DNA of 64,000 bases from Blastocystis sp. Blastoise. Lineage: Eukaryota > Sar > Bigyra > Opalinata > Blastocystidae. Below the pieces are notes generated by a model. The model was not told where the DNA came from, ran no database searches, and saw only the letters and a program-made list of their open reading frames with translations. This document shows, one piece after another, positions 11,847-23,255 of this stretch. The stretch is from the NCBI GenBank assembly GCA_039096225.1, contig JBBPEB010000027.1, positions 559,501 to 623,500 on the forward strand, given 5' to 3'. The stretch's first letter is position 1; every line of letters starts with the position of its first letter. The position numbers were made by a program, and so were the translations under genes.

Positions 11847-12670
11847 ATTTAATACAGATCTTATATAAAAAATCAAACAAACTTTACAAATAACGTAATA
11901 AATCTAAAATAGAAGCAGAAACAAAAAGCATCTGTCTAGTGATTCACAGAATCTCTTCTTATACAATAAACAAAAATCACTGTACAGACAGGATGACACT
12001 TTTCATTATCAAATCAATTTCCTTTGTGTTTCTTTCAATTTTGATATTTTTCCTTTCTTTCTTTTTATTGGCTTCTACGATGGTTTTTGAGCCATTCTTT
12101 TACAAAAAAAACATCATACTACTTTAAACGTCTTTCTATTGGACAATGACTGATTTGACTCAATAATATAAAAGTTTTCATCAGTGTTTTCTATTTCTTG
12201 AATACTGTGTTTCTTCTTCATTTATATTCAAGCTCATCATATCAAGAAGTTGTATCATCATGCTCTCAGTGCAGAAGATTCCAGTGCAAAGAGAAGATAG
12301 TTTAAAGAGGTAACTCTGTTTTGATGTCATTGTCCAAAATTTTCTTTCTAGATTGATTCACTCACATTCTATTCATGAAAAACAAAAGATCCGGAAACAT
12401 ATATTGTCTATATGTCGTGTAATTGCTCCAAATCAACTGTTGTATTCAATTCTGTTGATCATCATTATCAAATAGAACAACTATATTGATGCATATGCAA
12501 TAGAGTAAGTTCAAAATCTGTTACCGATTGAACTGAATATTTAATATTCTAGTTATTCAAGCAAGTAAACAGAAAAATTAAAAGTAACTCGACAAGAAGA
12601 GTTTTTAATAGATTGTAAAGGACATTTTACTTTTAATTTTTATTTTTTATTGAAATTAAATATTATAAAA
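11847..12670. other. Intergenic between divergent genes
   Basis: Shared upstream region of the galactokinase gene (leftward) and the small Cys/Gly-rich gene (rightward). No reading has family support; two short ATG-initiated frames are not credible. No regulatory motif can be assigned with confidence. Confidence 0.5.
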
Positions 12671-12901
12671 ATGATATGCTCTGGATTTGGTCCTGATGGA
12701 ATATCAAAGGGATCCTGTGGAGCTGATTGCATGAGCTGTTCTGCACAATGTAATGGTGGAGGTGTTCCTAGCGGTGGCTGTGTTGCATGCTGTCAAAGCA
12801 ATGGTGCTGGTGGTTGCTGCTGCATATATTATATCATTATCTTTTTAATTATACTTGCAGTATTGGTGTATTTTTTAGGGGTTTATTTCCATATATTTTA
12901 A
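12671..12901 (+). CDS. Small Cys/Gly-rich tail-anchored membrane protein
   Basis: A 76-residue single-exon reading from the first ATG. Residues 1-52 contain about 14 Cys and many Gly (CGADCMSCSAQCNGGG onwards, ending in GGCCC). Residues 53-74 form one strongly hydrophobic helix (YYIIIFLIILAVLVYFLGVY), and the chain ends three residues later. There is no N-terminal signal, so a tail-anchored topology with a cytosolic Cys-rich head is likely. It superficially resembles the CYSTM/CYYR class of stress-linked Cys-rich transmembrane modules, but I cannot prove membership. The GC content and codon use of this short frame stand out sharply from the flanks, which is the main reason to believe it is coding. 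Confidence 0.65.
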   Translation: MICSGFGPDGISKGSCGADCMSCSAQCNGGGVPSGGCVACCQSNGAGGCCCIYYIIIFLIILAVLVYFLGVYFHIF

Positions 12902-13944
12902 ACAGAGTTCTATTTGAATAATTTAAACAATATGCATTTCATATTTGTTAGTTGGTTTGCTTAATGATCATTTATTTCTTTTTTGTTTTGTTTCCTAAGT
13001 CTATTGTTAATTCATAAATAATTAATTTCTAAATTTTTTTATTCCATTCATATTGTCAGAAATATTTAATTGAAACGAAGCATTTAGCGATACACATTTT
13101 GTAATATAAATATATATAATCACATTAAAGAACACCATAAAAAACATTTCATTTTCTTCATCGTATGAAACTATTAAATTTCTTGAACACATATCATCTA
13201 AGTACATCAAAGATTTGTTCATTTAAAAATATAGAATAATAACGATTCCATAACCAAGGTGGGTGACAATAGATAATATAAAATGTTCAATTTCATTATA
13301 ACTTCATTATTTATAATGAAAACTACTGAAAAATAATATTCTTTGTTCGTCTAATGAAAGAATGAAAGTGATAAAAGACATATGCATGAGAATACTCATA
13401 ATAGAACATTTTATTTTTGTATGCTCACAAAAAACGGAATACATAAGCTTGTAGATCCGTAGTCATAATAGAACAGATACAAATACACAGTATTAGCACC
13501 AGATAGTCCGTAGATGACAACATAAAACCAAGCTTCATGTCTTTCTCATCACATAGTATATATTTACAGCGTCTAATCCGATTGAAGCTAACTGGAACAT
13601 GTAACAAACTTAATTAATACATTCTTCACCTCTTATTGATGAGAGAAAAACCAAATGAAATTCTTATCATCCTCAAAAAATGTAGAATCGCGGGAAACTA
13701 GTGATAGATGCTTTAATTATTGTTTTCCCCCGTTATTATTGTTTATTTGACAGTAACTCCTTCCATGTTAGGTCTCTTAGTAGTTTTATAAAAATCACTT
13801 TATTTTATTGGTTTAAATCGGAAATATGGACCATTATAAAGTGTGTCATGAGTTATTTGCTTTATTTGTTGTATTTTGTCCGCAAATTTTTTTTTAATTT
13901 TTATTTTTAAAGAAATCATTAAACCTTTAAAATTTTGATATATA
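12902..13944. other. Intergenic, about 1 kb
   Basis: No supported gene. Several 60-70-codon frames exist on both strands but lack codon bias and family similarity. The last 60 bases before the next gene are A/T-rich leader. Confidence 0.5.
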
Positions 13945-14184
13945 ATGAGCACTATTTTAGGACTCATTGGATTCACTACTGGTGGCGTTGTTAAAGGATC
14001 AATTGCAGCTGCCATGCAGGCTGCAATTGGTAACGTAGGTGCTGGATCCGTATTCGCGATTCTCCAAGCTGCTGCAGCTACTGCTGCTTCATTTTTTTCT
14101 ACTGTCGCTTCTCTTGGTGTTGGTGGTATCGTAACTGCAGTTGGTAGTGCTGTTGCTGCCTTTGCTGCGACATGTTCATTGTAA
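13945..14184 (+). CDS. IFI6/IFI27 (ISG12)-like small membrane protein
   Basis: A 79-residue single-exon protein made almost entirely of Gly, Ala, Ser and hydrophobic residues. It matches the Ifi-6-16 family pattern: GFTTGGVVKGSIAAAMQAA, then GAGSVFAILQAA, then a Gly/Ala-rich last helix (SLGVGGIVTAVGSAVAAFAA). In animals these proteins are interferon-induced, membrane-embedded and often mitochondrial or at the nuclear envelope, with links to apoptosis. In protists the family is widespread but uncharacterised. There is no cleavable signal; two to three hydrophobic helices are predicted. The start is the ATG just upstream of STILGLIG. A role in a mitochondrial or other internal membrane is inference. 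Confidence 0.8.
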   Translation: MSTILGLIGFTTGGVVKGSIAAAMQAAIGNVGAGSVFAILQAAAATAASFFSTVASLGVGGIVTAVGSAVAAFAATCSL

Positions 14185-14366
14185 TATTTATAATAATACG
14201 CGTTGCTTTTTAATTATATATATGTCTTGTGTTTTGCTAGTAAATAAAAATGTCATTCACTTGTTTTTTTAAATTATAGTTTTATATTATAATCGTTAAA
14301 CAACAAAAGTATAAATAAAAATAGGACAAACAAATAAAATAAATGAACTATTAAAAAAAGTAGTAA

Positions 14367-15925
14367 TTACTGAGGAAGACTTTCACATTCAATAATATAA
14401 CCATTTGAAGTTAAAAAATATTCACTGTGAGTTGATAAAAACTTATAAAGCTTATTCAGAGCTATAATAATAGTATTTAAATCAATTTCATTAATTCTTG
14501 CCCTTGTAAATAAATAGGGTAATTTAGCTATATATATAAGAATATAATAGATAATATATTAATTAAATTATTTGTTTCAGAATAAATTATGATGCAAACA
14601 AGAAAATAGGGAAAAGAATATATAAATAAATTTAAATAATATGTAAATAAATAGAATGATTAAAATAAAAAAATAGATTATCCTATAAATAATGATTTGA
14701 TGATATATATAGTAAATTCTCTCTTTGAGAAAATATATATAATATAATATAATATAATAAATAAGTATTTATATATATACAGAATAATCTGCATAAATGT
14801 TCAATTCCATAGATATCGCATGGATCTTTGTCTTTAATGACTTTACAGGCCGTCTTAAACTGACTGTCTTCGACTGAATAAAATAATAAACGAGAAAAAC
14901 ACTCGTTGAAATATTCACTTAACCCTCTACATAACTATAATGTATATATATAGTTATTAAGATAAATAAATGGTATATAGAGCTTTTAATTATATAAAAA
15001 TAGTTTATAGAAATTAATGATATATATATATATATACATCTTCAGCATCTTTTTTAGCTTCTTCTGATGAACAAGAATCTATATACTATATATATATATA
15101 TATTATATTTATCTTTTATAACTATAATAATAAGTGATGTTTATATATTAAAAACAATTATAATTTATGTTATTTATAAACGAAATATAATAATAATATA
15201 TATATACATCTTTAAATATAATATTTATAGTATATTTTCTAGGAAGAGGAATACGAAGATCTTTATTAACAATATTCTATAATAAGCATAATAATAATAA
15301 TAATAATAATTAATAATACTATATATATATATATACAGAACAAATATAATATAAAAAAAATATCAAAAAAAAATAAATATACATATAAATATACATATAA
15401 TATATATATATACATCCCAGTCTTCAGTAAGAGTACGTTTTATAAAATCAGGAAGCTCCATTTTAACACGAAGACTTTTTTCTTCTTTCTATATATATAG
15501 TATATATATTACAATAAAATATATAACAATCAAAAAAAATAATAAAATACAGAAAGATCAGTAGCCGCTTGTGTTTTCTTTTGCGATATTTTTCTAGATA
15601 AAACAATAAAGATAATGTAATATATAAATATAATATAAATAAAAATTTACGTTATTTTTTTATGTGACGAATTGATTTTATCTTTTTCTAGTTCATTTTC
15701 TTTTGTTTTCTTTAGAAGAACATCTGAAAAGACGGTTTTATCCCATTTTGAATTCCATTTCAAGAAATGAATTCGATATTTATATAATTGTGTGACTTTA
15801 TCAAACTCCACGGTAAGAATTCTTGCATCGTATAATCGACCAAAATCCTTAGCTAAAACATCTTCATCTACTTGAAATTCTTGTTTTGGAGTAACAGATA
15901 CTGGAATATCAATATCTTGATTCAT
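14367..15925 (-). CDS. MRG15/EAF3-type chromatin protein
   Basis: Seven exons in coding order: 15925-15651, 15593-15551, 15488-15414, 15276-15208, 15085-15038, 14934-14781 and 14527-14367; 825 nt, 274 aa. An N-terminal chromo-barrel (residues about 18-75, RLYDARILTVEF...YRIHFLKWNSKWDKTV) binds methylated histone H3 tails. After a Lys-rich linker comes the MRG domain, opening with MELPDFIKRTLTEDWD, then IYGIEHLCRLF, and ending near YKFLSTHSEYFL. MRG proteins are subunits of NuA4-type acetyltransferase and Rpd3S/Sin3-type deacetylase complexes and couple H3K36 methylation to histone acetylation state. The fifth exon must use the first of two closely spaced TATAG acceptors to keep frame. At 274 aa it is shorter than the usual 320-360. 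Confidence 0.92.
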
Positions 15926-16191
15926 TTCAACAACTTATTTTATTTCTTATATAAAACAAACAAGAATAAAACAAAATACGTTGTTTTTTACGTTTGTTCG
16001 TGAGAATTTTAAAAATCACGTTGTAAATTATCTTTGTTTCATAGTTATTCTATTTTAAAATTCACAATTTTTGGAGGTATTCTTATATTCATGAAAATAA
16101 TCTATTAATTCAGACAATTTATGTTTTTATTCTTGTTTTTTATTTATAAACAAAATAAATACATTTATTTGTACCTTATTACCATTATTTG

Positions 16192-16593
16192 ATGTCTGGT
16201 ATGCAAAAAAATTCATCCATATATTTTATTCAAGTATAGGCATTGCAGAGAAAAGACTTATTGGAGAACGTAAACAATGGAGAAAAGATCATCCTGTTGG
16301 TTTCACTGCTAAACCAAAAAAAGATGAGAATGGATCTACAAATCTAATGTTCTGGGAATGTGAAATCCCTGGAAAAACAGGAACTATATGGGAAAATGGA
16401 AAGTATCATTTAACGATGCAATTTCCAGATGATTTTCCTTCACGTCCTCCTAAATGTATATAAAAACTATAATCTATTCATAGTAGAACAATGATTTTGT
16501 AAAGTTGATTAAAATTCTTTTTTTATTCTATATTGAAATATATATATTCATTTTTATTATATATATGTATATACATAAATTTTCTTTCCCTTT

Positions 16594-16640
<47 letters not shown>

Positions 16641-17061
16641 CTTTTCTTTTATAGGTCAATTTCGTCCTCCACTTTTTCATCCTAATGTATATCCTTCAGG
16701 AACAGTATGTCTTAGTTTATTAAATCCAGAGAAAAAAGAGCACGGGTGGAAACCATCTATTACTGTAAAAGAAATTCTATTGGGTATTCAACATTTATTA
16801 GCCAATCCAAATTGGTTAGATCCAGCTCAAGCAGAACCAGTACAAGCTTATAGGTATATTTATAATATTATATATATTTTATTTTATGATGTTATGATTA
16901 TTATTATTATAATCATTTATTATTATTATTATTATAAATTATATATTATTATTATACTTATTATTATATATATATATAGACATAGTGAGGCTACTTATGA
17001 ACGACGAGTTCGTGAGTTTGTTGCTAATTATATGAAAACAGATCATTCTAATCAAATATAA
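16192..17061 (+). CDS. UBC9: SUMO-conjugating enzyme UBC9
   Basis: Exons 16192-16198, 16240-16455, 16655-16853 and 16980-17061; 167 aa. UBC9 is the single E2 that carries SUMO on a thioester and transfers it to target lysines. The 7-nt first exon encodes MSG; then comes [13 protein letters not shown], the N-terminal SUMO/E1-binding helix typical of UBC9. The catalytic block [20 protein letters not shown] puts the active Cys at residue 93, the canonical position. [18 protein letters not shown] follows. The loop after the active site carries KKEHG where most UBC9 proteins have a shorter acidic turn. The length is near the usual 158. No neighbour belongs to the SUMO pathway. Confidence 0.97.
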
Positions 17062-17068
17062 TATGATT

Positions 17069-17102
<34 letters not shown>

Positions 17103-18650
17103 CATATTTAAAAAATTTGTCGACACTATTATTTTATATTAATATATAAATATTTCTATTCTTTATTAAATTATGAAATAAATAAAACATTATTTCATGT
17201 GTACTATAAATATATAAATAAATTGTTTGTTCGTTTAACTTATTATGAATAATATACACAACGAATCAGAATATAATACTATTGAATAGACCCTATTGAA
17301 ATAAGAGAAATCAGAAAAATATATATATAATGAAATGAAATCAAGTGATTTCAAGAAAAAATGAAATAATTATTTAATAATTATATGTTAATCACAAAAT
17401 ACTATTAGAATTAAAAAAAAGAAAAAAGAAATATTTATATAGGAATAAAATGATATACATATATATGAAGAATGTATAAGGATTCTATTATAAAAAAATG
17501 TAAATTTCACATTTACAATGGATAATAGAAATATAAATGAAAATAAATAAATAAAAATAAACTGATATCAAATATTTATATAAAAATATATATATATATA
17601 TGTATATTATTAATAGTATCATGATTATATTAATAGAGCAAAGAAATATAAAGAAATGATCGATATATTTATAAAAAAATGAATAAAAAAATAGAGAATA
17701 AAGAGAAAAAAATAAAGAAAAGAGAATAAAGAAAAAAGAATTAAACGAATAGAATAGATAATGATAAAAATATGAAAGAAATAGAGAGAAATATATGTAT
17801 ATAAATAAAAGAAAACCAAGAAAATAATAGAAAATCAAATGGAATGTGTTTATCTATTCGAATATGAAAATATATATATATACATGTAAAATAAATAAAT
17901 AAATAAATAAATAAAAATAGTAATTCATTTAGTTCATGAATAAAAAATAGTTCATTTCAAAAGAATAGAGACAAAAAAAAAATTTAGTAAATTTAGTTAC
18001 ATAATTTTGTAAAAATAAGAATACAATTATAAATAAAAAAATAAAATATATATGTATATATACATATTCAAGAGAAAGGGAAATTAAAATTAAAATAAAA
18101 TGAAAAATGACTACACATATTTTTAGAAGTATATACAAGTATATATATAAATATATATTTAAAAATATATATACTCATACCCAAATAATAACATATACAA
18201 AATATGATTAAAATAAATAGTAAAAAAAATTGATAAATAGAAGAAAGAGGAAATATAAATATATATATACATTGAGTTTATATATACATATAAACGAAAA
18301 ATAAATAAATAAATAATTGATAAATAAAAGAGAGAAAGAGGAAATATAAATATATATATACATTGAGTTTATATATACATATAAACGGAAAAAAAAAAAT
18401 ATTAAATACTTTATAAATGAATATAAAAAAGATATAACCTATTGTAGCCACAGTATAATTAAATAAAAAGTTAATAAATAGTGTAAAAAATAAAAGTAGA
18501 TATATTAATATATATATAAAGTTATATAAATATATATATATATTTTCATAATAAAATAAATAAAAAAAAAGATGAAGAAGAAGAGTTATTCATATAAATA
18601 AAGAAAATCTTATATAATGTAAAGAGAGATAGTAATAAATAAAAAAATAA

Positions 18651-18681
<31 letters not shown>

Positions 18682-18687
18682 ATTAGA
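17062..18687. other. Long AT-rich convergent spacer with tandem duplication
   Basis: More than 1.6 kb of A/T sequence between the 3' ends of UBC9 and the BTB-like gene. It contains TATA runs and AAAT runs, and at about 18228-18390 two tandem copies of an 85-90-bp unit that includes TACATTGAGTTTATATATAC. No credible coding frame is present. Confidence 0.6.
18228..18390. repeat. Tandem duplication, two copies of about 88 bp
   Basis: Both copies start ATTGATAAATA, continue with AGAAAGAGGAAATATAAATA and end TACATATAAACG. They differ by a few bases and a short indel. They lie in noncoding sequence. Confidence 0.8.
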
Positions 18688-18800
18688 TTATTCAATAAAA
18701 CTATCAGATTCACCATAACCGAAGGATGTATCTATATATATACATATATATATATATTATTATTATTATGATTATGATTATGATTATGATTATTAATTAG

Positions 18801-18839
<39 letters not shown>

Positions 18840-18922
18840 CCTAATAATAAGGGAACAAGTCTTAGGTTGATAGTGTTCAATTCCAGAGTTAAGTATTAAC
18901 TGAAGGGAACGCATCGATAGAC

Positions 18923-18968
<46 letters not shown>

Positions 18969-19543
18969 GTATATTCTTAAAGAAATATAATAATAATAGT
19001 AGTTATAATATTAATAATAATAAGTATAATAAATATAATAATATATACTAATAAAAGAAAGAGACACAAAGTCATTTTCATCACAAAGCTGAAACCATCT
19101 GAAAAATGCATTAAATAAATCATCTCCAATGTTACAAGCTATATATATATATATATATTATATATATATATACAGTGAAAAACAAGCTTAACTGACGCAG
19201 GGTGAACTAAATCTTCGAAATAATGTTGCATCGAAGAATCAGAACGCTTTTTAAACTCTAAAATATATAATATATAATATAATATATTATAAATACTTGT
19301 AAAAAAATCAACAATAGAAGGTCGACGTTTGAAATTGTGTTCCTCCGCAGATGAGGATCCCGGACGAAACAGAATCTTTAATGCTAAATATGAATAATTA
19401 ATATTTTATGTCATTTATGTATATATTTATATATACAATTAAAGGTTATCACAACTGGATAATCCCCGCGGGGATCTTCTTTTTTATATGAAACACATAT
19501 ACGATGGAGAAATAAGGAGAAACAGGCAACAGAAAGAGTGATA

Positions 19544-19581
<38 letters not shown>

Positions 19582-20163
19582 AATGTCATCAATAATAATA
19601 AATATATAAATATAAATATAAATATATATATATACCAGAGAAATGAAGTGTAAGAGGAAGATAATAATCATTTTGTGTCCATAAACTTATAAATTGATAT
19701 ATAAATATAGATAAGATTTCAGAAGATATATCATTTAAACGAAAAGCTATATATATATATATATATATGTTAGTAATAATAATAATAATAATAATATATA
19801 TGTATATATACATTTGATATTAATAGTATTAACAAAAGGTAATGATCCCTTGGGGAAATACTGTAAATTATTCAGAATTAAATCAGTTTTTAAAGTAGTT
19901 GTCATACTACCTATATATATATATAGGATATAATGATAATAATAATAATAATATACCAATAAGAGTAAGAGAAGTCAGTTTTTGAAAATGTCCCTGAATA
20001 GAGAGGAAGAAGGTAGAAATAGTAGGAGTATTACATGGACAACCTATATATATATATAGTTATATATAGTTATATATATACTATGAACAACAATAGAATC
20101 CATAGAAGGTAAAAACATCTGAAAAAGTGACTTAAAGAAGCTGAATGATTCAGGAAGACTTGC

Positions 20164-20244
<81 letters not shown>

Positions 20245-20359
20245 TATATACATTGAACATCTATAGAATCCATCATAGTAATAAATTCGCAATGAGGATC
20301 ATAATCCGCAAGTGATATATACTTATTAAATAATACTATATCATCATATCCTATATATA

Positions 20360-20393
<34 letters not shown>

Positions 20394-20497
20394 TATATAT
20401 ATATACCATGAAATACTATATGATTATAGGTAACTCGATAATTATGTATATATAAATATTCAATTAATGGTATATATTCCTTATCAAAAGTTAATGC

Positions 20498-20530
<33 letters not shown>

Positions 20531-21023
20531 TTCTATACATTAATATATACGATATAAATGAATAGTTTTTAATTGCGGGAATTCATTATTATTGAACCAG
20601 TCAAGAAGCGAATGAATATCAATATCATTATATGCTATATATAGAATAATATATATATAAATATATATATATATATACGAATAGTGATTTCTTCAAGTAA
20701 AGGAAATCGTTGCGATGTTATAATATGTTTTAATATCTTTAATTTCAAAAGAGTTGAAGTATCTATATAATGATTAATATATATAGTAATGATAATATAT
20801 ATACTTATAGAAATGAATTGTGTCACGTGACTCATATCAATTGACGCTAAGAGCGTTATAAACGAATTAATTTGATCGTCCGATTGATATTCTATATTAA
20901 TAACAATAATAATAATATATATACATATATACGTGGAAAATAATAAAAAGAAGTAATATATTGATATTTTTTTGATGTATATATATCCAAATATAAATAC
21001 AAGCTTTCGTCATTGTCAGAAGG

Positions 21024-21075
<52 letters not shown>

Positions 21076-22470
21076 CTATAAGTAACACTAGAGCAATATT
21101 GGTCAAGATTATTATTCATAATATAATGCAACCATTCAGGATCAGATATACGAGACATACTATATATATATATATATAGTTATATAGTTATATATACATT
21201 AATTTTGACATATGATAAGGAGAACTAATGAATACATCTATATATATATAAAGTAACAATAAATATAATAAATAATAATAAATAATAATAAATAATAATA
21301 AAATATATATATATATATATATATATACTATTATTAGGAATGGAGACAGTTTGCTCATTCGAGATATTATATAGATACATATCGTTCATCGATAACTCAC
21401 CATATCCTTTGGCTAGATTCTCTGAATATTCATGGGAATATATACATTATTAGAAAGATAGAAGAATAGTATATATATATATACATTCAACATTAAAAAA
21501 GTAAGAATAAATAAAATAATGAAAATAATAATAATAATAAATAGAATAATAATAATAATAATAATATATACTATTTTTATCTTGTGGTATTCTAGAAATA
21601 ACGACAGTTTTAAGGCTTTTGATAATAGAAGGATATTCTAAATAGAACATTCTAGAATAATCTTCTTCACATGAAAATTCACCTATAATAATAAACATAA
21701 TAAATATAATAATAAATAACATAATAATACACATAATAAATATAATAATAAATAACATAATTAACATAATAATCCATATAATAATTAACATAATAAAAAT
21801 AATATATACCTGTAATAATAAGAAAATGAATATTCATATAATTAAATAAAACATGATATTCACGTAAAATGTTCAACTTTTCATCATTAATTCCATCTAG
21901 AGAAAATATAATTAAAATTAAAAAAAAAATAATAATAATAAACATACTATTAATAAAAATTCCATATATTCCGTCTTTTATATATTTTTCAAAGAAACGA
22001 ATTAAATAGAAGGAAAGACTTGCTTGAGTAAAAATATCGATATTCTTTTCAAATCGAACGGGAAGAATATCATCTTCATAATCAATAACAAATGTTTTTA
22101 ATAAACACGTCATTATAATTTCAATATTTTTTTGATCACAATCAGGATAATAATTTTGATAAGTTTCATATAACTCTGAAAGCACAGGAACTTTCAATGA
22201 AGATAAATCATAATTTGGATCTTCTAAAATACTAATTAATAATCGTAACTGAAGTTTTGGTTTTTCAACATGAATTACTATCTCCTGATCATCATTTTTA
22301 TCTGAATTATTGTAGAGCTGACTTAATATGAAAGATGGATTCATCTCTAAAAGTGATTGGTCCACAATCAAAGACTCGTCGTTCAAAAACACAAATTTAC
22401 CTATAAAATTATAAATATCACAAAATGAATAAATCATACATGTGCTATTTTGTTTGAATTGCGAACTCAT
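18688..22470 (-). CDS. BTB-like protein with about 30-aa exon repeats, ~20 exons
   Basis: I read about 20 exons from the ATG at 22470 (first exon 31 nt, 22470-22440; second from 22400) to the TAA at 18688. Splice phases were followed at both ends but not checked at every internal junction. Residues about 10-150 resemble a BTB/POZ fold (KFVFLNDESLIVDQSLLEMN...LLISILEDPN). The rest is a series of exons of about 28-40 codons, each a diverged repeat with a Leu/Phe helix and a short strand, such as GHFQKLTSLTLIG and FPQLKTIHLY. This looks like a degenerate leucine-rich repeat array with one repeat per exon. BTB-LRR proteins often act as substrate adaptors or in recognition, but the function here is inference. 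The introns are TATA and (AAT/ATT) runs. Confidence 0.6.
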
Positions 22471-23255
22471 TATTATCAATAACTATAATTCATAAATAAA
22501 AGTGAAAATAAGTTTTATATAAAGCATACGTTCTCTACGAAAGTATCAATACAAAAAATACAAAAATGAATTAGACTCTTTTTAAGTAGATAAGAGTATC
22601 TAAAACAATTCTTTAAAAATTAAAGCCACAATAAAAATGCCCAAAAGAACTTTTGACCTCATGTTTTTCTTAACGGTCTAGAGAGTTTTCTTATCCACTC
22701 AACTTCCTTCTATAATATGTCAGTTTAAATACTAAAAGCTCTACAAAAATATTATTCAAATTGTTTAAAAATAAAATGTGCATGTGCTCGTTATAATTAG
22801 GTTGTGAAAAACAAGAATAAATTTTATTTCTTATATATATCAATAAAATATAACTTTACTATATATAATCACTATTTATATATCATAAAGAAAAAGAATA
22901 TGCACAAAAAAGACAAAATACATCCTTAAAAAATAATGAAATAATCATGATTATTATTTCAGGTGAGATTTCTTGATAATGTTGTTTAAAAGGAGGTTTG
23001 GTTAATACAATTACTGGAAAATAAAGAATCTTCCCTCAAAAATGTGTATTTCCCATGAGGAATTCTAAAGTTTAAATCTTTTTTTTAAAACCACCCATAT
23101 TGATAGCCAATCATTCAGAGTTTCTCCATTGTTTCTCCAATAAGAAGCTGGTCCAATAAAACACGCATACAGCGTCATGATAGCAAATACAATTCCAATT
23201 TCATTTTTAGAGAAACTATAGATTAAATTTATTTTTATTGTTTGCTTTACTGACA
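22471..23255. other. Divergent intergenic region
   Basis: Upstream of both the BTB-like gene (leftward) and the GH3 gene (rightward). No gene is supported. A 63-codon reading on the minus strand at 23065-23256 overlaps the GH3 leader and has no family match. Confidence 0.5.
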
